Made by a program: the position numbers and the translations under genes. The notes beneath the pieces were generated by a model. It was not told where the DNA came from, searched no databases, and saw only the letters and a list, made by a program, of their open reading frames with translations. 64,000 nucleotides of DNA, from assembly GCA_002010065.2 (NCBI GenBank), contig MTMD02000002.1, positions 62,001-126,000 of the forward strand, given 5' to 3'. This document shows positions 17,968 through 24,461 of this stretch, one piece after another. Source of the stretch: Candidatus Pyrohabitans jungbluthii (lineage in GTDB: Archaea > Hydrothermarchaeota > Hydrothermarchaeia > Hydrothermarchaeales > BMS3B). The first letter of the stretch is position 1, and the number at the start of each line of letters is the position of its first letter.

Positions 17968-18339
17968 GTGGAAGACGAGGATATTGCGATTGCCCTGGAG
18001 TTTAGGAATCTGATAGTGGAGCTTGAAAACGTTGCCGAGGAGATATTCAGGCACGATTTTACAGATGCGATGAAGGAGAAGCTTCTGAGGATTCACGAGA
18101 GGCTGCACAGCGACCTTGAAAGTCTGATAAAACATGGCCACGCCGACGCAGCAAGGGTGGAGAAGGCGATCGCAGGCTTGCCAGCTGAACATGAGGCGAA
18201 AAAGCTTTTCAGGGAGCTTAAGGAGAGCCTCAACAGGGCGGAACAGGAGCTTGAGCGGGAAAATTACAGGGAGTGCATGTCTGAGATTCTGGTTTTCCTC
18301 GACTCTCTGAGGGCGCTGGAGATGGTTTTTGAGGTGTAG
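17968..18339 (+). CDS. small all-helical protein next to the receiver gene
   Basis: 123 residues from the GTG at 17968. Composition is almost entirely amphipathic helix with heptad character (ELENVAEEIFRHDFTDAMKEKLL, RIHERLHSDLESLIKHGHADAARV, FRELKESLNRAEQELEREN). A four-helix bundle resembling a histidine phosphotransfer domain is conceivable, but no HPt His motif can be assigned. Its position after the orphan receiver suggests shared transcription. The function is unknown. Confidence 0.6.
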   Translation: MEDEDIAIALEFRNLIVELENVAEEIFRHDFTDAMKEKLLRIHERLHSDLESLIKHGHADAARVEKAIAGLPAEHEAKKLFRELKESLNRAEQELERENYRECMSEILVFLDSLRALEMVFEV

Positions 18340-18340
18340 G

Positions 18341-18477
18341 ATGGAAAAGTTGTTTTTGGCTGTTGATAGCAATCGCAGTGGCAGGGGGATGCGTGCTCCA
18401 GCTACAAAAAAGCTCACATCAGCGATGAAAACTCTGAGCACAGCTTTTACTTTAAAATGAGATTAATGTTTTTATAG
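18341..18477 (+). pseudogene. remnant of a small lipoprotein gene with homopolymer frameshifts
   Basis: The ATG at 18341 opens MEKLF. If the run of five T at 18353-18357 is read as four, the frame continues as a lipoprotein signal WLLIAIAVAGGC. A second shift in the A run at 18406-18411 would join it to AHISDENSEHSFYFKMRL, ending at the TAG at 18475-18477. In the sequence as given, no single frame codes for the whole. It may be a decayed short lipoprotein or sequencing errors in homopolymers. Confidence 0.4.
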
Positions 18478-18497
18478 TTAATATAAAAAATAGTGCC

Positions 18498-19175
18498 ATG
18501 CTTGGAACCATTGTCAATAGCTTGAGCATTGTCATTGCCTCCCTGGTAGGTGTCCTGATAGGTCACCGATTTCCGGCAAAGGTCAGGGCAACTGTAATGC
18601 AGGCATTGGGGCTTGCTGTATTGCTTGTTGGCTTCCAGATGGCTTTTAAGACTCATAATCCCCTTATTGTAATCACAAGCCTCGTGCTTGGAAGCATTAT
18701 AGGAGAAGCCACAGATATTGAGGGCTTTCTTGAAAGGATTGGCAGGAAACTGGAAGCTGGCTCTGAAAATCCTGTTGCCAAAGCCTTTGTGAGTTCAACG
18801 CTGATATTCTGCGTTGGCTCAATGGCGATAGTGGGCTCCATCCAGGATGGCCTTCTTAAAGACCCAACCCTACTTTACACCAAGTCGATGCTTGACGGGG
18901 TTGTGGCGCTCGCCTTTGCCTCGGTAATGGGCATAGGGGTGATGTTTTCGGCAATCTCAGTGTTTGTTTACCAGGGGTTGATTACGCTACTGGCAGGTTC
19001 TTTGAGTCAGTTTCTGGTGGAGGAAGCCGTGAGAGAGCTGGAAGCAACCGGGGGCTTGTTAATTGCAGGGATAGGTATAAACATACTGGAAATAAAGGAG
19101 ATAAAAGTGGGAAACATGCTCCCCGCCATTTTTATAGCCCCGATATTGGTAAATCTCTTAATAGCAATAGGTTAG
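18498..19175 (+). CDS. DUF554 family membrane protein
   Basis: 225 residues with about six to seven predicted transmembrane segments. Family motifs are GTIVNSLSIVIASLVGVLIG at the N-terminus, VLGSIIGEATDIEG, FCVGSMAIVGSIQDGLLKDP and GINILEIKEIKVGNMLPA at the C-terminus. DUF554 (YqgA-type) proteins are probable transporters or channels with no established substrate. It ends one base before the tRNA-Cys gene on the opposite strand. Confidence 0.88.
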   Translation: MLGTIVNSLSIVIASLVGVLIGHRFPAKVRATVMQALGLAVLLVGFQMAFKTHNPLIVITSLVLGSIIGEATDIEGFLERIGRKLEAGSENPVAKAFVSSTLIFCVGSMAIVGSIQDGLLKDPTLLYTKSMLDGVVALAFASVMGIGVMFSAISVFVYQGLITLLAGSLSQFLVEEAVRELEATGGLLIAGIGINILEIKEIKVGNMLPAIFIAPILVNLLIAIG

Positions 19176-19176
19176 A

Positions 19177-19248
19177 AGCCGAGGGAGGGAATTGAACCCC
19201 CGAAAAGCGGATCTGCAGTCCGCCACGTTACCACTCCGTCACCTCGGC
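19177..19248 (-). tRNA. tRNA-Cys (anticodon GCA)
   Basis: 72-base cloverleaf. The acceptor stem GCCGAGG pairs with CCTCGGC; the anticodon stem GCGGA/TCCGC encloses loop CTGCAGA with anticodon GCA; the T arm is GGGGG with loop TTCAATT. The discriminator base is U, as expected for tRNA-Cys. No CCA is encoded after it and no intron interrupts the anticodon loop. It lies between DUF554 and the DsbA-like gene. Confidence 0.95.
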
Positions 19249-19294
19249 GCTAAGAATAATGCCAAAAAATAACAACCTCAATCTATAGAAGCAG

Positions 19295-19936
19295 CTAAAG
19301 CTCACAACTCTCTTTTGTGCAGGTGCCTGTAGCTTTGCCTGTTTCAGCTGGGGAATCGCCAAGAGCCTTTACCAGATCCTCATAGGTCTGGAGCCCGCTG
19401 AGCAGTTTACCATTGATAATAAAAGTGGGAACGGCATAAACTCCATAAGACTCTGCCAGTTTTAGATTCTCTTCGAATCTCTCTCTGGCAGTGTTTTTGA
19501 GGAAAGCATCTATCTCACTCTTGGATATTCCAAGCTCCCTCAGGTAGCCGTAAAGTCTTGCCCTATCGCTTATATCGATCCCCCTAACCCAGTAGTCCCG
19601 GTATACTCTGTCGTTAAACTCTTTGAATACTCCCCTATCCTTTGCAAGCTCCGTAAGAAGAAGGGCAAGATGTGAGTTGCTGAACCTCTCGGGGATGTTT
19701 ATTTCCACACCGAGCTGAAGTGCACGTTTTTTTATCTCACCCACAATAACATCTATATAATCCTCATCAAAACCCATCTCCAGAAGCGTCATGCCTCCTT
19801 CTGGTATTTCCGGATGAATCTCGTATCCTATCCACTCTAGCTGAACGTCATGATTCTCCACCAGCTTGTCCAGCGCCTTTTTGCTCAGATAGCAGAATGG
19901 GCAGGAGTAATCTGAAAAAACGATGACTTTGTTCAT
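19295..19936 (-). CDS. DsbA/FrnE-like thioredoxin-fold oxidoreductase
   Basis: 213 residues from the ATG at 19936 (GGTGA 6 bases upstream). The redox motif is CPFC in FSDYSCPFCYLSKKAL, followed by the all-helical insertion of the DsbA fold and the cis-Pro region YGVYAVPTFIINGKLLSG. There is no signal peptide, so it acts in the cytoplasm, as FrnE-type proteins do. An extra C-terminal pair (TCTKESCEL) is unusual and could be a second redox or metal site. It is the last gene of the tetR-dsrE-tusA-dsbA-like unit, so a thiol or persulfide substrate is likely. Confidence 0.83.
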   Translation of the reverse strand: MNKVIVFSDYSCPFCYLSKKALDKLVENHDVQLEWIGYEIHPEIPEGGMTLLEMGFDEDYIDVIVGEIKKRALQLGVEINIPERFSNSHLALLLTELAKDRGVFKEFNDRVYRDYWVRGIDISDRARLYGYLRELGISKSEIDAFLKNTARERFEENLKLAESYGVYAVPTFIINGKLLSGLQTYEDLVKALGDSPAETGKATGTCTKESCEL

Positions 19937-19970
19937 GTATTTCACCCGCGGTATGGCATCACCTAACGAG

Positions 19971-20219
19971 CTAACTTTTCTCTCTGATCTTAATTAGATA
20001 GATAAATTTCCCGTCCTCTTCACTCATATCTAAGAGCTCATTTCCAGTATGCTTAACCCACGCTGGAATGTCTTTTCTGGTGCCCAAATCAGTGGCTATG
20101 ACCTTTAGAACCTTCCCTGCTTCCATTTTGGATAATGCCTGTTTGACTCTAAAAATTGGCATGGGGCAAGCCATGCCAGAAACATCCAGCACCTCATCAG
20201 CTTCTATCAAGCCTCTCAC
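19971..20219 (-). CDS. TusA-like sulfur carrier
   Basis: 82 residues. The sulfur-accepting cysteine is in the family motif DVSGMACPMPIFRVKQAL; the C-terminal strand DIPAWVKHTGNELL is also typical. TusA proteins carry persulfide sulfur between desulfurases, DsrE-type proteins and acceptors. The start is GTG at 20219, two bases after the dsrE stop; a TTG three codons in is the alternative. Its pairing with dsrE implies a DsrE-TusA relay. A second tusA homolog is at 24231-24461. Confidence 0.88.
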   Translation of the reverse strand: MRGLIEADEVLDVSGMACPMPIFRVKQALSKMEAGKVLKVIATDLGTRKDIPAWVKHTGNELLDMSEEDGKFIYLIKIREKS

Positions 20220-20221
20220 CC

Positions 20222-20638
20222 TCAGAACGTAAGGACGACGTCTGCCTTCTGAGCCTTTTCCAGGAGGAACCAGGTTGCTCCGACGATGTCCTCAGCCTCA
20301 GGCACAAGGTTCTCCTTGGTAACGTCAAAAATCTGCGCAGCAAGGCTGCACACGTACATCCTTACCTTCCCTGTAGCCTTCAGCGCCTTGATAATCTCGT
20401 ACACGTCTGTGGGAAGCCCAGCCTCAGCCACCTTAGCCTTTATCATCTCATCGCTGCCTTCATGCTCCTTTGAGACCTTCAGATTCTCTGCACCACCTTT
20501 TGTCAGTACTCTGGCAGCCCAGTTTACGAACAGTATGTCAACCTCCATGTCAGAGGCGGCCCCGAGGTAGGCGAAAGCCAGAGGGGTCAAAATTCTATCG
20601 TATGCATCTTCCCTTACAATTATTGCCAGTCTCTTCAT
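20222..20638 (-). CDS. DsrE/F-family sulfur-relay protein
   Basis: 138 residues with the flavodoxin-like DsrE fold: N-terminal RLAIIVREDAYDRILTPLAFAYLGAASDMEVDILFVNWAA, and the cysteine-bearing strand KVRMYVCSLAAQIF that aligns with the persulfide-carrying cysteine of the family. It starts 5 bases after AGGAGG. A perfect 16-base palindrome sits 17-32 bases upstream of the start codon, so the TetR protein encoded just upstream probably controls it. The sequence suits the DsrE-like partner of TusA rather than the DsrEFH heterohexamer, whose other subunits are absent here. Confidence 0.85.
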   Translation of the reverse strand: MKRLAIIVREDAYDRILTPLAFAYLGAASDMEVDILFVNWAARVLTKGGAENLKVSKEHEGSDEMIKAKVAEAGLPTDVYEIIKALKATGKVRMYVCSLAAQIFDVTKENLVPEAEDIVGATWFLLEKAQKADVVLTF

Positions 20639-20654
20639 ATCTTTTCCTCCTATC

Positions 20655-20670
20655 GAACGAACGTTCGTTC
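20655..20670. promoter_or_regulatory. perfect 16-base palindrome, probable TetR operator
   Basis: GAACGAACGTTCGTTC is a perfect inverted repeat. It lies between the tetR gene and dsrE, close to the dsrE ribosome-binding site and downstream of the tetR stop. This length and the GAAC/GTTC half-sites are typical of operators bound by TetR-family dimers. Repression of dsrE-tusA-dsbA-like by the adjacent regulator is inferred from position only. Confidence 0.72.
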
Positions 20671-20707
20671 TATTGTAGAATAATAACCTGTGAAAAACAA
20701 CTTGAAA

Positions 20708-21274
20708 CTACCTTCTCAGCGCCCTCCAGCAGGAATCAAGAGTCTCATCCACATAATTTAAAAGGCTGTCCCGAATAACACCGTCCAGCTTTAGGGTTAT
20801 CAGCCTGATTGGAAGCCCCATTAAAGTTGCAGTTGCCAGCAGGGGGTCCATTTCCCTGATTTCCCCCTTTACAATGGCATCCGATACTATTTCCATGATA
20901 TAGTCAAATGGTTTAGAGGAACAGATAGTGCGGTTGTCCCTCAGGATTTCTCTGTGCTTTACATACAGGGCATACTCCATAATATCTGGGTACTCATCGG
21001 TAAGCCTGTAGAATACTTCAATAATCCTCCTGAATTTCTCTTTAACATCTTTTTCATCGCCGAGTGCCTCTTTCAGGTTTTTCATGAGAAACTGTACTGT
21101 ATCGTTGTAGAGGTACTCCGCAATATCTTCTTTTCCGTCAAAGTAGTGATATATCGCCCCTATGCTTAGCCCAGCCTCCCGCGAGATGTCCCGAATGGAG
21201 GTGTTAAAATACCCCTTTCTTGTGAAAAGTCTCCGGGCAGTTTTAATGATTTTACCTTTTGTTTCTGTGTCCAT
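20708..21274 (-). CDS. TetR-family transcriptional regulator
   Basis: 188 residues from the ATG at 21274 (GAGGT 5 bases upstream). The N-terminal helix-turn-helix is canonical: KIIKTARRLFTRKGYFNTSIRDISREAGLSIGAIYHYFDGKEDIAEYL. The C-terminal ligand/dimer domain is all-helical, with cysteine C-S-S at about residue 130. It is on the same strand as, and directly upstream of, dsrE, with the palindrome between them, so it probably represses or induces the sulfur-relay genes. The ligand could be a sulfur compound, but nothing in the sequence proves that. Confidence 0.9.
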   Translation of the reverse strand: MDTETKGKIIKTARRLFTRKGYFNTSIRDISREAGLSIGAIYHYFDGKEDIAEYLYNDTVQFLMKNLKEALGDEKDVKEKFRRIIEVFYRLTDEYPDIMEYALYVKHREILRDNRTICSSKPFDYIMEIVSDAIVKGEIREMDPLLATATLMGLPIRLITLKLDGVIRDSLLNYVDETLDSCWRALRR

Positions 21275-21364
21275 CTGAGACCTCATTTGTCTTACACCAG
21301 GTGGAGGTGCGAAATAATAACTTCTTCTAAAGGTTTGAGCAATTAAGAATAAAAATATTATGCG

Positions 21365-22207
21365 CTAGTCAATCATCCCGCCGGCACGCATCGCTCGCCG
21401 TGCTTTCTCAGCTATCTCCTCAGGCACGCGAACCTCTGGTGCGAGGTCTTCAAGGCACCACAACACCTTGGCGGCGTCGGTCAGCTTGTGGTTGCTGCAG
21501 CTTGCGCGCTCACTGGGGAAGTAGAATCGCTTTTCAGGAAACTCCCTCTCAAGGCGGTGCTTCATTCCTATCTCAGTGGCGACGATGAACTCCTCGCTGG
21601 GCGAGGCTCTGATGTGCTCCACCATTTGCTGTGTGTCAAGCACGTGGTCCGCGAGCGCAATCACGTCGCCCCTGCACTGAGGATGGACGAGCACCTCTGC
21701 ATTAGCGTGAGCCTCCTTAAGCCTTGAGACCTCACTGGCGAGAATACGCACATGGGGCGGACAGTACCCTTCAGCGATGATTAAATCTTTGCCGCTGGTG
21801 TTGCGGAGATAGCTCCCCACGTACTGGTCGGGCAGGAATATCGCCTTTTCGTTGAGTTCTGAGAGCACGCGAAGCGCTTTGCTGTGGTTGCATATGTAGT
21901 CGCACGCAGCATACTGCTCTGCCCTGGCTTTAATGTAGCCAACAACCTTCGCCTCGGGTGAGCGTTCTTTAATGCCCGCGATCTGCTCCACGCTCACCAT
22001 AGCCACCATGGGGCAGCGCGCCTCAGCGCTGGGAATGAGCACCTTCTTGTCAGGATTTAAAATCGCAATAAGCTCCGCCATGAAATCAATGCCGCACGCC
22101 ACAACCACGCTTGCATTGCTCTTCTGGGCAAAAAGGGCACATTCGAATTTATTCCCCACGAAGTCCGCTAAGTCCTGCACATCACCGGGTTGAAAATTGT
22201 GCGCCAC
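21365..22207 (-). CDS. nadA: quinolinate synthase
   Basis: NadA condenses iminoaspartate with dihydroxyacetone phosphate to quinolinate and carries a [4Fe-4S] cluster. The three cluster cysteines appear in ARCPMVAM, HPQCRGDV and ERASCSN; the AHNFQPGDVQDLADFVG N-terminal motif is present. The GTG at 22207 is the first canonical start, but it begins inside the first conserved strand. The same frame continues upstream for 19 more sensible residues (IEKLKEEHNAII) to an ATA at 22262-22264 with no ATG/GTG/TTG, so the true start may be non-canonical. It overlaps or abuts the end of the IscU-like gene, fitting Fe-S delivery. Confidence 0.9.
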   Translation of the reverse strand: MAHNFQPGDVQDLADFVGNKFECALFAQKSNASVVVACGIDFMAELIAILNPDKKVLIPSAEARCPMVAMVSVEQIAGIKERSPEAKVVGYIKARAEQYAACDYICNHSKALRVLSELNEKAIFLPDQYVGSYLRNTSGKDLIIAEGYCPPHVRILASEVSRLKEAHANAEVLVHPQCRGDVIALADHVLDTQQMVEHIRASPSEEFIVATEIGMKHRLEREFPEKRFYFPSERASCSNHKLTDAAKVLWCLEDLAPEVRVPEEIAEKARRAMRAGGMID

Positions 22208-22256
22208 TATTATGGCGTTGTGCTCCTCCTTGAGCTTCTCAATCCTGCGCTCAAGC

Positions 22257-22634
22257 TTAGCTATACTCCTGCCCCCTGTAGTTGGCGATCGCCTTCTTCA
22301 GAGCGCGCACGCCAACTTCCTTGCAGCACCTGTTTATCTCAGGTAAGCCCCCCGCGGCGCGCTCTATATCGGCTAAGCCAAGCTCAGCCGCCTCCTTCAC
22401 GCTCTTACCCTCTGCCAGGCTTGCCAGTATTTCGCTGCTTGCTATGGCGGCGGCGCAGTTGTACGCCTGGAAGCGCGCCTCCTTTATCACGTCACCCTCA
22501 ACTTTGATGTAAAACTCCACCTCGTCGTCGCAGAGGGGGTGTACTTCTTTGCCCACGCCGCTGGCATCGCTCAGCATGCCCTCATGCCTAGCCTCGCGAA
22601 GTATTCGAGCGACCTCTTCACCCCTCAGAGGCAT
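22257..22634 (-). CDS. second IscU-like Fe-S scaffold paralog
   Basis: 125 residues. It keeps the IscU cysteine positions in altered contexts: VHPLCDDEVEF (versus NPACGD), YNCAAAIASSEI and GLPEINRCCKEVG. The invariant Asp next to the first cysteine is present. It overlaps the canonical iscU by 17 bases. Paralogous scaffolds adjacent to iscU are unusual; it could be a specialised or regulatory scaffold for the downstream nadA. The CC pair at the third site is a further oddity. Confidence 0.8.
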   Translation of the reverse strand: MPLRGEEVARILREARHEGMLSDASGVGKEVHPLCDDEVEFYIKVEGDVIKEARFQAYNCAAAIASSEILASLAEGKSVKEAAELGLADIERAAGGLPEINRCCKEVGVRALKKAIANYRGQEYS

Positions 22635-23025
22635 CTCCCTTCCCCGCTTTTTTCTTCTTGTAGTCCTCGATTGCTGCCTTCAAGCCATCGCTGGCGAGAA
22701 GCGAGCAGTGCATCTTTATCGGCGGGAGCCCGCCAACCGCGTCGGCGACATCCTCTTTGCTTATCTTCGCCGCCTCCTCCAGGGTTTTGCCCTTGGCAAG
22801 CTCCGTCACCATGCTACTCGTGCCTATTGCTGCGGCACAGCCAAAGGTCTCAAACTTTATGTCCTCGATTATCTCCTCGCCCTTTTCGTTCTTCCCGACT
22901 TTAATGTAGATGTACATCACGTCCCCGCACGCGGGGTTTCCCACCTTGCCCACGCCGTCGGGGTTCTCCATCCTCCCCATATTCCTGGGGTTTCTAAAGT
23001 GGTCTATCAAGGTTTTGCTATACAT
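22618..23025 (-). CDS. iscU: Fe-S cluster scaffold IscU
   Basis: 135 residues. All three scaffold cysteines are in standard motifs: GNPACGDVM, FGCAAAIGTSS and MHCSLLASDG. The N-terminal YSKTLIDHFRNPRNMG is the archetypal IscU/NifU start. The product assembles [2Fe-2S]/[4Fe-4S] clusters on sulfur delivered by IscS. The start overlaps the end of iscS by 8 bases, so the pair is translationally coupled. The C-terminus is Lys/Gly-rich (KKKKAGKGDASEG). Confidence 0.95.
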   Translation of the reverse strand: MYSKTLIDHFRNPRNMGRMENPDGVGKVGNPACGDVMYIYIKVGKNEKGEEIIEDIKFETFGCAAAIGTSSMVTELAKGKTLEEAAKISKEDVADAVGGLPPIKMHCSLLASDGLKAAIEDYKKKKAGKGDASEG

Positions 23026-24229
23026 GGCAGTGCTCGCCTCCTTTCCATTCTGTTCCCTCTACGTAATCCTCAAAGCTGTCCTTAAATGGCGATATATCGC
23101 GCAGGCGCTTAACCACGCGGGGCAGGACTTCAAGCAGGCGCTGCACATCTTCGCGGGTGGAAAACCTGCCAAGCGTGACGCGAAGCGAACCATGCGCCTC
23201 GGCGTGGCTCAGCCCTATCGCCGTTAAAACATGGCTCGGCTCAAGCGTTGGCGAGGAGCACGCGCTGCCTGTGCTCGCGCTTATGCCCTCGAAGTCCAGC
23301 TCCAGTATCAACCCCTCGCCCTCTATGAATGCAAAGGCGAAGTTCGCGTTGCCGGGGAGGCGCTGCTTGGGATGCCCGTTTAAGCGGGTGCGCGGTATCT
23401 TCAGCACCTCCTTAATAAGCTCGTCTCGAAGTTTTGTCAGGCGCTCCGTTTCGTCCTTCATCTCTTTCTTCGCTATCTCCGCTGCCTTGCCAAAGCCAAC
23501 TATGCCGGGGACGTTCTCAGTGCCGGAGCGCAGCTTTCTCTCCTGCCCGCCTCCATGAAACAGGGGCTCAAGTCTTGTGCCCCTAGCTACGAAGAGGGCG
23601 CCTATGCCCTTGGGACCATACATCTTGTGTGCACTCATGGCGAGCATGTCCACGCCAAGCTCTTCAACGTCTATCGCCACCTGACCGTTGCTTATGCACG
23701 CGTCGCTGAAGAAGGCAACGCCCTTATCCTGCGCCACCTCCGCAAGCTCCTTTATGGGCTCTATTGTACCTATCTCGTTGTTTGCGTGGTTGATTATGGC
23801 TAAGATGGTATCGCTGTTAATTGCATCCTCCAGCGTCTCGGGCTTAACGAGACCATATTCGTCCACATCTAGGTAAGAAACCTCAAACCCCTGCTTCTCG
23901 AGCCAACGGCACGCCTCAAGCACAGCAAAGTGCTCTATCTTGGAAACAACTATATGCTTTCCCTTGTTCTTATTCTTCAGCGCAAACCCCTTTATGGCAA
24001 GGTTGCACGCCTCTGTGCCGCCAGAGGTGAAGATTATCTCCTCGGGCGAGGCGTTTATCAGCTCAGCAACCTTAGCTCGAGCCTCCTCTACGGCTGCCTT
24101 TGCCTCCTGCCCAAATGAGTAAAAGCTGGTTGGGTTGCCGTACTTCTCAGTGAAGTAGGGCAGCATCGCCTCAACCACGCGTTCGTCCACCGGCGTAGTC
24201 GAGGCGTAGTCGAGGTACACTCTCCTCAT
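23018..24229 (-). CDS. iscS: cysteine desulfurase IscS
   Basis: 403 residues. It is a PLP aminotransferase-fold desulfurase with YLDYASTTPVDERV at the start, FTSGGTEACNLAIKG, the PLP lysine in MSAHKMYGPKGIG, and the mobile-loop catalytic cysteine in STGSACSSP. It removes sulfur from L-cysteine as a persulfide and hands it to IscU or TusA. The C-terminus ends in histidine/cysteine (GGEHCHV). It lies between tusA and iscU, and upstream on the same strand is a paralog lacking the PLP lysine. Confidence 0.95.
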   Translation of the reverse strand: MRRVYLDYASTTPVDERVVEAMLPYFTEKYGNPTSFYSFGQEAKAAVEEARAKVAELINASPEEIIFTSGGTEACNLAIKGFALKNKNKGKHIVVSKIEHFAVLEACRWLEKQGFEVSYLDVDEYGLVKPETLEDAINSDTILAIINHANNEIGTIEPIKELAEVAQDKGVAFFSDACISNGQVAIDVEELGVDMLAMSAHKMYGPKGIGALFVARGTRLEPLFHGGGQERKLRSGTENVPGIVGFGKAAEIAKKEMKDETERLTKLRDELIKEVLKIPRTRLNGHPKQRLPGNANFAFAFIEGEGLILELDFEGISASTGSACSSPTLEPSHVLTAIGLSHAEAHGSLRVTLGRFSTREDVQRLLEVLPRVVKRLRDISPFKDSFEDYVEGTEWKGGEHCHV

Positions 24230-24230
24230 C

Positions 24231-24461
24231 TTAAACTTTCCTCCTTATGTACGCTTTTATTATCCCGCCTTCTCGCGCATAGCCAAGATACTCGTTCCCG
24301 GTTACACGGCACCAGGCAGGGAGGTCTTCAATTATATCTTCGTCGTCTGCAACTATCTCCAGAACTTCCCCGACGGCAAGCTTTTGCAAAGCTTCGCCAG
24401 CCTTTGCGAGAGGCACAGGGCAGTGCATACCCACGCAGTCCACGCTGAGCTTTGCCTTCAT
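24231..24461 (-). CDS. TusA-like sulfur carrier (second copy)
   Basis: 76 residues. The motif VDCVGMHCPVPLAKAGEALQKL carries the acceptor cysteine, and DLPAWCRVTGNEYLG matches the TusA C-terminal strand with an extra cysteine. It is one base upstream of iscS and overlaps the end of the NifS-like gene by 4 bases. In this position it probably receives persulfide from IscS. Confidence 0.88.
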   Translation of the reverse strand: MKAKLSVDCVGMHCPVPLAKAGEALQKLAVGEVLEIVADDEDIIEDLPAWCRVTGNEYLGYAREGGIIKAYIRRKV

